From positions 62,001 to 126,000 of the forward strand of contig SWDT01000166.1 of NCBI GenBank assembly GCA_009193035.1: a DNA stretch of 64,000 nucleotides, read 5' to 3'. Source of the stretch: Halicephalobus mephisto. Taxonomy: Eukaryota > Nematoda > Chromadorea > Rhabditida > Panagrolaimidae. The position numbers and the translations under genes are program-made. Below, in pieces: positions 36,422-47,869 of this stretch. Numbering within the stretch: the first letter of the stretch is position 1; each line of letters begins with the position of its first letter. The notes beneath the pieces were generated by a model. That model was not told the origin of the DNA. It did not search any database and saw nothing but the letters and a program-made list of their open reading frames with translations.

Positions 36422-37129
36422 AATTTTTAGAACAAAATACTTGCCGTTGAGGTAAATAACAATGCAATGAAGAAATTACCCTGGAAATAATGACGACAAA
36501 GGGTTAGAAATATATAGTTGTCTCTATTTTGTGACAAATCTTATGGTAAAAAACTTATTATCGAAGAAAAGTGGAACTTACTGTATTACGTGAGATTATT
36601 AGCAATGAAATATATTAAGGAAGCTAATTATTTTCTCTAAAACTTGAAAATTACTGAGAAATATTTTTTACTTTTCAGTTTTCCTTTTATTTCTGACACA
36701 GAATTAAATTTTCTAATAAATTAATATTAAAACCTTTTCAATACCAAAGAATACCTTTAGAAAAGCTTTAAGAACAGGTATACCATAGGTTAGGTAGGTA
36801 TTAATACTATGAGAAATGTTAAAATTTATATTTGTTGAGACAAGGCTTAATTTTCTAAGGTCTTGAGTCAAACAAAAAATACTCTGACTGCCTATGGGCT
36901 GTTGATGAAAAACTGATCTCTTTTAATGCATCTACTTTCTTGAACTTACGGTCTCATTAAATGTTTATTGTTTTTTTGTTAAATTACGATTATTGTCCCT
37001 ATTAACAATGATAATAATACTATTTCTAATTTTAGATGCATTCAAATTTGAAAAAGACGTTTCAAACTTATAAATTGACCAAGATTCTGTAGTCGTCAAA
37101 CACCGTATACTACAGCGCTATTACGTGTC
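36422..37129. other. Intergenic region between minus-strand copies I and J
   Basis: 5' flank of copy I. No gene. The first 80 bases share sequence with 37682-37770 upstream of the deleted copy J. Confidence 0.5.
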
Positions 37130-37686
37130 AATGCCAAAGATGACTGCAATGGAAGTAGTATGTTTTCTGATTTTACTAACAGGATGTGATGTATGAACTG
37201 TTAGATTTTCTTACTGAAAATAAAAAAGTATAAATCGTCGTTGTATAAAGAATGTGAAGAATGAATAGTATCAAGTAAAGGAAATTCGGAATATAAGAAT
37301 ACTCGGATACTGATCCAGGTTGTGGTACAGTAGATAGTGCGAAGAACATGTTTTATTTCCTTGTTCTTTTTCATCCTCTGCATTGACTTATCCATTGTGC
37401 AAGTTACTTTTTGGTTTGACAAGTGCACAAATATAAAAACCTAAAGTGAAATGAGTTTAGGTTGAACTAACTTCTTGAATCAAAACCTACGATAACATAA
37501 TTGATTACAGTAATGGACATAACAATGAAATTTATTGATGTGTCGACAAAGATACTGATAACATTATAGTCAGTTTCTAAGAATGAACATGAAAAAGTAC
37601 TGTGGTAAATATAATATTTGCAGCAAGCCAAGTAATAGTCAAATAAAATTCGAAACAGAGAGCCAAAATTGTCGTGACCATCATTT
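37130..37686 (-). pseudogene. Deleted srx-like chemoreceptor, copy J
   Basis: Read on the minus strand, a start-codon region matching that of copy I (ATGGTCACGAC) is followed within about 40 bases by the middle of exon 2 (FDYYLACCKYYIYH), so most of exon 1 and the first half of exon 2 are missing. The end of exon 2 (INFIVMSITVINYVIV), intron 2 and part of exon 3 (HLSNQKVTCTMDKSMQRMK) remain, but exon 3 lacks the AIQFSLC block and loses frame before the helix-7 region. Pieces of the tail are recognisable to about 37130. A non-functional relative of copy I. Confidence 0.85.
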
Positions 37687-37918
37687 TTCACAAGATATTT
37701 ACTCCAAAGTCGCTTAACAAATATAATAATGAATTATTTTGGAAGTAATAATAAAAAGGAAATGCATTTCGAAATGAACGTTGGACCATAGATAAACAAA
37801 GGACAGAAAATCAAATAAGAAGAAATTGAAAAATGTAGTCTTTTTGTAATGATTTATTCTAATGACATAAACTAGATAAAACATCCAATACAAAACCCGC
37901 GGTTAATCTAAAATATCC

Positions 37919-40537
37919 CTACTCTTTCTTGGACTTTTCGTTACTTTTGCTACAGAATCCCAGTTTCCGACAAATCATTCGTAAAATCTTTCTAATCACG
38001 TAGAATCCTCCTAAGAGGATCCCAACAAATAGCCCGCCAAAGGTCAAGTACACATCAATGTTGTAGAAGGTGATGAAATCTAAATCAGCCCCGGCAGGTT
38101 TCAAGTTGTCCAAATTTTTGAATTCAGCGAGGAATTCTGTCCATTTGACAAGGTTCTGTTCGGGAGGGACTGGCTTCTTGTGGATCATATTCTTCATTCT
38201 TGTTATGGCCTTTTGATATGTGTCATCTTCAAGGAGGTTCTGGATGATTGAAGCTATGTTTTCTTCATTAATCTCGCTTTTGGCCAACATGCGTCCCAGA
38301 TGATGTTTCTCGATGATTCTGGCGTTTTTGAATTGATCTCCGAAGAGAGGAATGGCGAAGAGAGGGGTGGCAGTGTTGATGGCTTCTTGCATACTGTTGT
38401 AGCCACCGTGAGTGATAAGAATCTTCGTTTTTGGATTGTCTGAAGGAAAAAGTTGATTATCCACCAGAAATTAAAAATAACAGTAATTTTCTCATGATAA
38501 AATTAAAGCGTTTGTTATTGTTTCGAAAATACGTCGGTTCTAAAGAGAACTTCTGTTTTGTTCACTAACTCGTATTAGGACCAAGAAGTTCAGAAATTCT
38601 CAACTTTCTACTTTACATTAGAATTTTGTTCGTTCTTTTAAAAAGAATACAATCTCCACATAATTGTATCAGAATCCATCTTTTTTCAACATAATTGGAA
38701 AACAAAAACCTACGCAATAGATCTACTTGAGGAATCCACTTCAGCAACTCCACGTTTTTGGGTTTCAATTCGTTCAAGTCATCTGCTCCATATCTCATGA
38801 AGATCTGAGTCCTCGGGAATCTCTCGAAAGCCTTCATGAAGGCCTGTTTCCAGGAAGACGGCATCATCGTGGAGTTTGCCACAGATCCGAAAGTGAAAAC
38901 AACTACAGAATCTGTTTTTTCAACTTTGTCAGCGATATCTTTGGGAAGCGGCTTGGCCTGCTCTGGTTTCATCCCGATCCCGCCGATATTGACGATTTTG
39001 TTCAAAGTAGGTCTCGGTAGATCGTAGAGTTCGTTGGTGTTGACCATGACTAAGGGGCATTGTCGGGAGATTTCGACGAGATCAGGGAAATCTTCCCCCA
39101 TGATTTTTCTGAATATTTTCGTCTGGGAATTTCCAGAGAGATATTTGAAGAATAACGGAGAAATGATGTGACCAAGTATAGACTTAGTTCTGTCGATGAA
39201 GCCAAGACGGTCTCCAACGTCTTGCATTACGGCTGAAAATTGCTTTCTTTAATAACAAGATTGGAATTCTGTAACAGCTTCTAAAAGTTTCCAGAATACA
39301 AAGAATTCTTGAAACTAAGATCTATAATATCAAAATTTCTAGGGCTTTTTTGAATATTCTGGAAATTTCCCAAAATAACTTTCTGTTGATTTCCATTTCT
39401 GATGTCTTTAATGGTGATTTTTAGCTATTTCGAAAATCTTACGAGCAGCATAACTGGCCGGTAGACTCAATCCCATAAGATTGGCAATGTAGTCCATTAG
39501 ACTTCCACTGTTGAGCCAGACCCAGGCTTCAGCTTTCACGGCGTGGATGATCCCGACTGGACAAAAATCGTACATATGAGAGAAAATGACATCGTACTTC
39601 TCCGCTCTTATTTTGTCGAGAAAATCTTGTTGCTTGATGATCTCTGAAAAAAGGTAATGAAGTGTAAATGGATAAAAGATAATTTTACTAATTGCTATGA
39701 TAATGTTCCCTATGAACAACTTCCCCTTATTTTTAGTCACTATCCGAAGTAGGGGAGTTTAGAGACCCTGAGGGCATGTAGCGGTCAAACCATTGTGAAG
39801 ACACGCCATCCCGTTTGCTCTGGCCAGTTAAACACGATAGGGCTGGGTTAGTACTTGGATCGGAGACGTCCTCGGAATCCCCAGTGCTGCTACTTTTTTT
39901 GAACTTACCCATCCCGATAACAACTTTTTGATTTTATTGCTCACCTACCTTCACATGCTGATGTCAATAACATGCTTATGTTAGCAAGTGTTTCTCTTTT
40001 TTCCTTACGAAGAAAACTCCAGATACTTTCGTCGTCAAATGCGAATTTTGCTTGTCTTTGAACAACTTGTTCATAATCATAACCCTTCAAGATACCGTTA
40101 CCGTAGATTTCATGGATATCTTTTCTTGTCTTCGACTTCACATCTTTGTATTTGAGCAATTGGAGTCTGATTAAAGTAACATTGTGTCCGGCGTCAGCGA
40201 GGGTCTCCGCAACTCTTTGATTGAACATTATCTATAAATTAATTTTTAAAAACTTTAATTTAGAAAAAAATAAATTTTTTGATTTTTAAAAATTAAAGTT
40301 TAGAAAAAAATGAATTTTTTAAAATTTAAATATAGAAAAAATGAATTTTTTAATTTTTAAAAACTTTAATTTTTAAAAAAATGAATTTTTTGATTTTTTT
40401 GAATTTAAATTTAGAAAAAAATAAACTTTTTGACTAACCTGACTGCCACTCATATCCGGGACTAAGATGGCCAACTTATATCCTTCGACATAATTGGTTA
40501 TAAAAAATGCAAAAATCAAAGTAAGAAGAGCTTTCAT
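37919..40537 (-). CDS. ugt: UDP-glucuronosyltransferase
   Basis: Minus-strand exons 40537-40439, 40231-39949, 39643-39443, 39232-38714 and 38439-37919 join in frame to 540 residues, the usual size. UGTs conjugate sugars from UDP-sugar donors to lipophilic compounds on the lumenal side of the ER. Seen: a signal peptide (MKALLTLIFAFFITNYVEG), the N-terminal acceptor domain with a GHNVTLIR strand, the donor-binding signature WIPQVDLL followed by THGGYNSMQEAI and FGDQFKNA, then a C-terminal membrane anchor (LTFGGLFVGILLGGFYVI) and a Lys-rich cytosolic tail ending KSKKE, a dilysine-like ER signal. Intron 2 contains a 5S rRNA copy on the opposite strand. Role in detoxification is inferred from the family. 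Confidence 0.95.
39778..39893 (+). rRNA. 5S rRNA copy (possibly degenerate), antisense in ugt intron
   Basis: Matches the nematode 5S core: ACGCCATCCCG, TCTGGCCAGTTAAAC, TTAGTACTTGGATCGGAGACG and GGAATCCCCAGTG. It lacks two or three 5' bases present in the copies at 56494 and 56773 and differs at GTGAAGACACGCC, so it may be a pseudogene. The 45 bases upstream (CTATCCGAAGTAGGGGAG...CCTGAGGGCATG) are shared with the other copies. Confidence 0.85.
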
Positions 40538-40539
40538 TT

Positions 40540-42059
40540 CTGAAAAGTATTCAACTGCAAGAAATACTTTTTGTCTGCCTTCTCTCCCACAACTTATATT
40601 GACTCGATGGAAACACAACGAGCACAAAATTTATATTTTTCGTGAGTCTTTTTTGTGACTTTTTGAATTTCGTCAAAATTCAGTCACTTGTAGGTAAATT
40701 GGGAACATCACTACGAATCAAAAATCAAAATTTCATCATCTTAGAAAATTCTATATCGATATTTAATTTAAAATAAATTTAATTCGAAATTTTTGTTTAT
40801 GGTTTGTGCATGAAGATAACGTGTCATTGATTTTTGATCTTTTATTGCTTAAACAAGACCACAGATTTGCAATCAATTTAATTTTGATTATTATACTATC
40901 ATAAAGTTCGAAAAACTTTGTTTAGAGTTTTCTTGACACGAATTTCCGAAATTTTCCAATCAAAACCAAAAATTATAAAATTTAAAATTTACATAATTGA
41001 AATCATTTGAAAAAATTTTTTACAATATTTGTAAAAAAAATCCCAACACGAATTTCCGAAATTTTCCAATCAAGACCAAAAAATTTAAAATTTACATAAT
41101 TGAAATCATTTGTAAAAAATCAAAAATCTTTGTTTTAACACGAATTTCCAGAATTTTCTACTTGAAACTAAAATGTGTAAAATTTACACTTATAAAATTC
41201 AAAAAATATCCAGTAGATTCTGAATTTTGCGATTATAAAAACAGAAATTTTCGATATAAAAATCCAAAGTTTTCTTTAAACAAATTCCTAAAATTTCCTA
41301 GACAAAATTGAAAAAAAAATACAAATGTAAATTTCACAATTTCCAATTTCAAAAATATCCAATGGATTCCGACAACCTTATATTCTGTAATCTAGGAACT
41401 TCCTAGAGGAGTTTTTTGTATTTCCCAAAGTGCATCCAATTCCCGATCTCCAACTTCTCGCTTGATCCAGACTTCTAAGAAACGTCCAATTCTCATACCC
41501 ATTCTTCAGAACCCAATTGTGAAGAAATGCAAAAATGAGCACTTTCATAACACTTCTAAGAACTCCATGTGACTACGATAAAATTCTACGATTTGTTGTT
41601 TCCCAGAAAATTGTTTTTTGATAAAAGGTCGAGGCTAAGTCCAGGAAAGTGAGGTAATCAAGGTCGCAATGTCAACATTCTATGGAGAGTTGAGCAAAAG
41701 GCCTCATGGACGGTGAATAGCATTATGGTCAACTAATAGATAACAAAGAGCTGAATTTGCACAAAACATGTTTTTATAAAAAATCAAAGTTTAATTCCAT
41801 GGGATAAAAAACGAACAGCGCTTATCACCATCCATTACTCCTCCATAAAAATGACATTTTACCCTTACCTTCAAGGCACTCTGGACTTGCCTCCTTGTGT
41901 TCTTCAATCCCTTGAATAAAATCTTTTTACAAATCATCTCAGCTAAAACACACTTAGTGTAGATGATAATTTTGGAATTAGGAAACGTGAAAAGTCAGTT
42001 TCCCGGAAAAATAACGGAAAGTAAGCCAAACCCATATGTATACACATTGTTCCAACAAA
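40540..42059. other. A+T-rich intergenic region 5' of ugt
   Basis: No supported gene. A 104-residue open frame at 40997-41311 runs through tandem repeats and is not convincing. Bases 41380-41900 have more even composition but no recognised gene. Confidence 0.5.
40930..41215. repeat. About 110-bp tandem repeat
   Basis: Two and a half units, each starting ACACGAATTTCCGAAATTTT and containing AAATTTACATAATTGAAATC. The third unit is diverged. Confidence 0.85.
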
Positions 42060-42618
42060 TTACTTCTTATCCTTCTTCGTCTGGGTCAGAGGCTTGCCAA
42101 TATCTTTTCCACGAAGCTTGATACCGAGAGCACGTTCCATCTTGCCGAGAATCTGCTGATTGGGGACAGCTTTCCCGTTCTCGTACTCAGTAACGACTTG
42201 AGGCTTCTCACAAATCTTGGTTGCAAGGTCCTTCTGGGTCATTTCCTTGGCTTGACGTCCTTGTTGAATAGCTTTTCCGACAGAAAGTGGGACACGATCA
42301 TGGTGAAGCTCCTCCGTTTCGTTATCGAGTCTAGAAACAACCCATAGTTGGAATTTTTATATAAAAACCTTACTTGGCAGCGCTTTTAGTCATTCCATGT
42401 TGGATGTTTCCTCCGGCTCCCCACTTTTTGTTCGTCTCAATTTCAGCACCACGACGTTGAGCAGCACGAATTTCCTGTGAAAATACCATTAAAAATCGCA
42501 AAAATAAAATAAAACATACAGCTTGGGTACGGCAAGTTTTAACCGGAGGTCCGCTTTTGCGAAGTACAGTCACCGTGTCGAAATCGGTGTCAGACTCCAA
42601 TCTTCCCATCTTAGACAT
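42060..42618 (-). CDS. mbf-1: Multiprotein-bridging factor 1 (MBF1/EDF1)
   Basis: Minus-strand exons 42618-42520, 42474-42374 and 42330-42060 give 156 residues, the family length. MBF1 is a conserved coactivator and ribosome-associated factor bridging TBP and basic-region activators. Seen: [10 protein letters not shown] and an N-terminal MBF1 domain with [41 protein letters not shown], then a helix-turn-helix ([32 protein letters not shown]) and a basic tail ending KKDKK. An acceptor (CTTTCAG) lies 25 bases before the ATG, 82 bases after the stop of the gene upstream, fitting an SL-spliced downstream operon gene. Longer in-frame reading to 42729 is intron/intercistronic sequence. Confidence 0.95.
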
Positions 42619-42725
42619 GTTGGCAATGGCGTTGTAGAACTTTCTGAAAGAATTTAAATTAATTAAGAACAAATAAAGCAGAAAATTAGCAAAAACACGA
42701 CGTGATGGAAAACCTGAAATCGGTG

Positions 42726-43149
42726 TCAAAGAAATTTCTCGAAACGATTTTTCGCGTTGAGACCCAAACGAATGACTTGTTCGTTCTCTTTTTTACGGAG
42801 GTTATCGCTTTCATCGTATTGTGCAATTCTGACGGAGAAATTCATACCTATTTATACTTTCATCAGAAGACGTGATGGGTGTACCCCAATCTTCGCCAAT
42901 AGGTCGTAGTTCGGTGTTAAAGATTTCGACATCTCTCTCAAGAAGCTTAGGAACTGGATAACCAGGATCGACTTGATATTTCTTCATCATCGCCTCGTGA
43001 GCTATAGATTTGCAATTGAATGGAATCTCCTTGACTAAATTAGGACGAATTACTGGTGTACTTGTAGAACCTCTAGGAGTGAACATTAGAGGATTGACTG
43101 TCCTGGTTCTCTGATTTGGAGCAGGTCCAGAAGCTTCAGAGGGATCCAT
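42726..43149 (-). CDS. Unknown 128-residue protein, probable first gene of operon with mbf-1
   Basis: Exons 43149-42885 and 42847-42726 with a 37-base intron; the splice keeps frame and gives GEDWGMNFSVRIAQYDESD across the junction. The protein has a Pro/Thr-rich, basic N-terminus (SGPAPNQRTRTVNP), a conserved-looking middle (NCKSIAHEAMMKKYQVDPG) and a charged helical C-terminus (LRKKENEQVIRLGLNAKN). No signal or membrane segment. I do not recognise the family. TTTCAG precedes the start by a few bases, fitting trans-splicing. The unspliced reading to 42811 gives a different C-terminus and is less likely because the downstream frame is longer and more protein-like. Confidence 0.72.
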
Positions 43150-43950
43150 CAGAAATCTGAAAAGTACAAAACTAGAGGAACAGTAGAAAGTAACAATACT
43201 GGTCACGAAAGGATTTTTTAAAAGGAAGCAAATTGACTAAGAAATAGTAGGCAATGAAGACGATATAGTATCAATAGTCTCCTTCTGATGGGTTAGATTT
43301 CAGTAGGGAAGGAGAACCTACAGAATCTACTATAGAAGTACAAATAGAAGGGATTCTGCAAGTTCAAATAGGGAAATTGGCATCTATTACACAACGCCAA
43401 AAAGTTGTGATGCCTGAATTTCACTAGGCTATGAAGAAAGGAATATTCGTTTTTACGACACTTGATTACTTTTTTATAAATTTATTGTGCATAGTAGTAC
43501 TTTTCTAACATTATTGAATCGTTCTTCGAAGTAAATGACAACATACAGTCGGGTAACTTAATCATTAACCCACTTCTCAAAGTCTGTTTATGGTTCCCAA
43601 CATTGCCACCTTTATCCACTTTTTTCTCTTCTTCAAGACTTCTCCTAGTATCAGTCGGTGGTGCTGCTTGTCTGGAATCTTCTTCTCTGAATGTGTACTC
43701 CTGCTCTTGACCAATTTTGATGTAAGACCATTAGCTAATCGGACTTGACAGCCTTATGTATGATAGTATGGCATATTACACACCATTGCAATACATCAAC
43801 TGCACTCTACAAGCTGATCTTGCTTCCTTTTAATGTTTTTCAAATCTCTCCTCGAATTATCTAACAATTCTGATTTCTGCAGCAATTCTTATCATACTGT
43901 AAAATCACCGGAGAGATCTTCTGCATGTCAGCTGTTTCTCATGTATACTG

Positions 43951-44100
43951 AAAAAAACGTAACTTTTGGTTTTTAATAATTGCAAAATGTAACATAATCG
44001 TCACATTTTTCATGAATATTTAATGTTTGTGAAGAAAATTAAAATATAATAGTAACGATTTGCATTTGTTAATATATAATAAAAGCTACACTTTTTTGTG
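43951..44100. mobile_element. CACAAAAAG-type MITE, copy 1
   Basis: About 150 bp, A+T-rich, with inverted ends resembling CACAAAAAGTGTAACTTTT and interior blocks TGTAACATAATCGTCACATT and ATAATAGTAACGATTT. The left end is worn. Confidence 0.7.
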
Positions 44101-44191
44101 TTAATATAGGTGGATTTTATATGATATATAGATATATTAAAACAATTCTCATGTATCAGATACATTAGATTCAATATATTCGCATTAAATT

Positions 44192-44351
44192 CACAAAAAG
44201 CGTAATTTTTAACCTGGTAACATTTGCGAAATTTGACAAAAATGTAACATAATCGTCACATTTTTCGTAAATCGACATTTTTGAAGAAAATTAAAATATA
44301 ATAGTGACGATTTACATTTGTTACTGAACTAAAAGTTACACTTTTTGTGTG
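44192..44351. mobile_element. CACAAAAAG-type MITE, copy 2
   Basis: The best-preserved copy: starts CACAAAAAGCGTAATTTTT and ends AAAAGTTACACTTTTTGTG, a near-perfect inverted repeat, with the same interior blocks as copy 1. Confidence 0.8.
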
Positions 44352-44830
44352 TGTAATAACAAGAAATGTTCTAGTTTATTAAATTTTGATATTAAGCAGA
44401 ATTGTCGATCTATTCATTAGGATGCATTAATTCTAAAATTGAAGATTATCATTAAATCGGAAATTTATTATAAAGTATTTTGAAAAGAGAAAAATAATAA
44501 AAAGTTCAAAATCTTGACTGATTAAATAAAAATCAACAATAAAGTTGATAATTTCTTTCATAAAATTGAATTTGGAAGAAATTTTTTTGAAATATATGTT
44601 AAAAGCTTTCGAAATTAAATAATTCATAATTTTACATAATTCTTCAAATTTTTTTAAAACTAAATGTTGGAAATCTACTTTAATTTTTATATAAATTTTC
44701 ATTGTTCTGCAACTTCGTAGATATCAGTCGAACAAATCCCGATGAATTTTTTGAAACTTTCTGCGTTTTGTGGATTTTAATCTTTATTATTTCATTATTC
44801 GCTAGGACGAACTTCATTAAGGTTTGAACT

Positions 44831-47800
44831 TCATCCTGTTAAAGACTGAATATTCCCGGCAACGACCGTTTGTTCACCTGCACAACTAATCTTCCTAACT
44901 ATCCACTGAATAATTCTATATCCTTGTCTCTGGTACGGTTTCACGAAGAACATTGATAAAGCGTTTCCCGTGGGTAAATAGGCGAAGGCGATTCCGGTGA
45001 ATCCCGAAATGGTCGGAGGGAAGGTGATTGGAAGAGTTACAGTAAGAATGATGAACAAAATCGGTACAGCTGCTGTGAACAAAGGGATGATGGCTTGGGC
45101 AATTAAGGTTTTAGTTAGCTGAGATTGGATTTCGAGTAAGTAAGGGTAAATGGTCATGATGGATCTGTATTGTTTCGTAAAGTTGTACACTTGATAACTG
45201 CACCACGCAATTATGAAATAAACAACAATGATGATCACACTGAGATGGAGCATTATGAGATATACGTAAGAGTCGAACTAAAAATTTCGAGAATGAATAA
45301 TTTCCGATGTTCTAGTAATTAGATTTTAAATTTTTCAAGCATTAATCCTTAACGGAAACTTGTTGCTTTTGAGTTTTTACGGAAGATTTAGGTTAAATTA
45401 AGTAATTTTCTGTTCAAAATATAATTCGAAATTGCAGAAATCCGGGTCCTGGACGGAAGTCCATTACTGTATGATTATCTTATATAACAATTATTTCATG
45501 TAATGTCTAGATTCAACTGGGTAATTTTTCTTTGAAATAAAAATTTGTAAATTTTCATGCAAACTGTGGTCATAAGTGAAAATTAATTATTTTGCAGCTA
45601 TTTCACAAAATATCATAATTAAGCAGTTTTCCGTTCAAAATCGATTTAAAGTTGCAGAAATCCGGGTCCTGGACGGAAGTCCATTACTGTATGATTATCA
45701 TATGTAACAACTATTTTACATAATGTCCAAATTCAATCAGATGAGTTTATACACAAAAAAACAAAATTTTTAGTTTAGTAACAAATGGAAATCGTCACTA
45801 TTATTTTTTAATTTTTGTCACAAAAGTCAAATATTTATAAAAATGTGACAATCGTGTTACATTTCACAATTGTTAAAAATCAAAAGTTATACTTTTTGTA
45901 CTTTAAGAAAATGGAAAGTTTAATTTTTATAAAAATCTAAATTTCGAATAAATCTCATACTGTATAATTACCTAATGGAAGATGTCAGTTAAATTATGTA
46001 ATTTTCTGGTTGAGATAAATAATCAAAAAATTAAGTAGCAAATTTGTTAAAATTATTTTATATGAGACCTAAGCGACATTGAATAGTTTTCAAAATTGAT
46101 CTCAAATGGAAGTCTAAGAAGTCTAATTTTTTCTGCAAGACAAAAAACTTTCCTATTTTCGATCCGGATTGAGTTCTGGATGAAAATTCTTGTGTTTTCA
46201 GAATTTCCATACAGAACTCAAGAACTTTCACACATATTTTCGAAGTTTTTGCAATAGAATTGATTTATTTTTAGTTTTAAAATTCACTTACACTTCCCAA
46301 GATGGCAACAGCCTTGACTTTCCCGTCGTCATCAGCATACCATTCAGCCAGATCTTCTCCCAAAACCAAAAACTTCTTAGTTCTCAAATAAACACCGTAA
46401 TAGCAGTGTCCTGCGTATGTTACACCAAAGAAACCAACAATTATCAAACATTTAATTTGTAAAGAAATTGGGAAACCCCTTTTTTGGCAGAGGATTCTGT
46501 ATCTGTAGTAGAAGCTAATGGGGACTGCACAGATGGAGGAAACTAGAGCTATAAGCCAGAGTTCGAACAGGATTATTTGGCCAGCATGACTAAACATGGA
46601 ATTGACGATGATGACCTCGACGTTTTTACTGATGACGATGATCTAGAAGGTATTACTTTATTACTGATTACAATTATCTAGAAAGTACTACTTTACAGAG
46701 GTGTTGTGGAAACTCACAAAAGGAGATTGGTTTCGCTAACACAAAATTTGACAAAATTTATTGTAATATCAATATTTAGATCTATATTTACCATGGTGGG
46801 ACGTTCCTGTCTCAGATATTCATGTTCCAATTTCACAACTTTAATTTAAAAATAAAAAAATAATTTCAAGTGACTTTAAATCTGTTATATAGTATTTTAA
46901 AAGTTATTTTGAATAATTTTCTGATTTTTTAAAATAGTTTTGTATAAAATTTGATATATCTTTAAAATCCAGAATTAGTCTTCAGAATTCTGGATTCTGA
47001 AAGTTGACTATTGATTTTAATTTTAAATTAAAAATTTATGAGTTTTATTACAGTATTAAGCCTCGGTAGTACAGTGGTAGTATACGTGACAGTAAAGTTA
47101 CGAGACTCAGGTTTGATTCCCGACCGAAGACTGCAGATCCAGGCCTTGCCAGCCGCAATCTGACTACAAAACGGCTAAGAAACACTCATCAAAGAAAGAA
47201 GCGAGGTCAGAAGGACCAAAAAGACAATTTTAGTAAGAGAAGAATTCCCTGAAGATGATCAGAAAGGTTGAGATGTGCGAACAATAGAGGACTCCAAGCT
47301 TGAGTATATAATGTTCTAAATCCTATATTGTAATTGCTTTGAAAACATTCGATTACAGCATTATAAGTGCTTTTTTCAGTTTTAATTTTAAAATTGGAAC
47401 ATAAATACTTACAACAGAAACGTCACATAATCATATTTGTTGGTACTCATGTATAAAAATCGGACTTTTTAAATTAATCTTTAATCATATTAAACAAAAT
47501 CCATGGTGAAACCAAGTGCGGATTTCTTGGACTTTATAATACTTCTGATAAAATTCTAAACAACATTCATCTTAGGAATAACTTTTGTATTTTAAATTTT
47601 CTCTAGTAATTTTGTTGCGAATTTTTATTTTTCGCTAACAATTTTGGAATTAATTTTTAAAAACTCACTGGTTTCGCGATGAAGTGCATTATGTTCAGAA
47701 ACATATCAATGAAAGTCGTTTGAAGCATAATCTTGTTGTATTTTTTGATTTCTGTATTTGGAGAAGAAAGAATAATAAGAATCATGAATGAGTTGAAGCA

Positions 47801-47863
47801 TAATCCAAGAATAGCCGCCACATCGTCGTTGATGTTATGGATTGTTCTCAATAATGTCGCCAT
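44831..47863 (-). CDS. Seven-transmembrane chemoreceptor, class-d-like (Str superfamily)
   Basis: Minus-strand exons 47863-47669, 46642-46292 and 45277-44831 join in phase 0 to 330 residues. Helix 1 reads ILGLCFNSFMILIIL followed by the short loop SSPNTEIKKYN; helix 4 has FELWLIALVSSICAVPISFYYRYRIL; the region before helix 6 reads QLTKTLIAQAIIPLFTAAVP, and the end of helix 7 NALSMFFVKPYQRQGY. This order fits nematode srd receptors of the Str superfamily (family level is inference). The introns are large for this genome, and both hold repeats: a SINE-like insertion in intron 1, a direct repeat and a MITE in intron 2. It is unrelated to the srx-like cluster. Confidence 0.8.
45397..45740. repeat. 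Direct repeat in receptor intron
   Basis: Two units about 220 bases apart share GAAATCCGGGTCCTGGACGG and the following ATTACTGTATGATTATC, within the 45278-46291 intron. Confidence 0.85.
45751..45900. mobile_element. CACAAAAAG-type MITE, copy 3 (inverted)
   Basis: Inverted relative to copies 1 and 2: starts ACACAAAAAAACAAAATTTT, contains AATCGTCACTATTA and ends CAAAAGTTATACTTTTTGT. Confidence 0.75.
47059..47351 (+). mobile_element. tRNA-derived SINE-like element
   Basis: A 293-bp insertion in receptor intron 1. Its first 72 bases are tRNA-like, with an A box (TAGTACAGTGG) and a B box (GGTTTGATTCC), but the acceptor stem has two mismatches and the anticodon region is not a clean loop, so it is not a working tRNA. 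It is flanked by ATTACAGTATTA (47047-47058) and ATTACAGCATTA (47352-47363), a 12-bp target-site duplication with one difference. The related sequence at 4966-5030 lacks the insertion. The body beyond the tRNA part is unrecognised. Confidence 0.75.
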
Positions 47864-47869
47864 TGAAGC

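Larger units (their letters stand above)
43160..44830. other. Repeat-rich intergenic region
   Basis: No intact gene. The minus strand at 43740-43560 reads as a Lys/Arg-rich protein-like segment without stops and may be a retroelement remnant, as may a short + strand reading at 43300-43425; neither is identified. Two MITE copies (43951-44100, 44192-44351) flank a fragment of the AATGTATCGATACATT repeat. 44360-44830 is A+T-rich with an unconvincing minus-strand frame (44702-44433). Confidence 0.4.

Noticed and set aside
40997..41311. 104-residue + strand frame
   Set aside because: It runs through a 110-bp tandem repeat and is Lys/Ile/Phe-rich low complexity.
42811..43206. 131-residue unspliced version of the unknown operon gene
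   Set aside because: A 37-base intron gives a longer continuous reading to 42726, and the extra N-terminal residues before 43149 lie before a likely trans-splice acceptor.
47060..47131. Functional tRNA gene
   Set aside because: A and B boxes are present, but the acceptor stem has mismatches, and there is no clean anticodon arm; the flanking target duplication indicates a SINE-type insertion.
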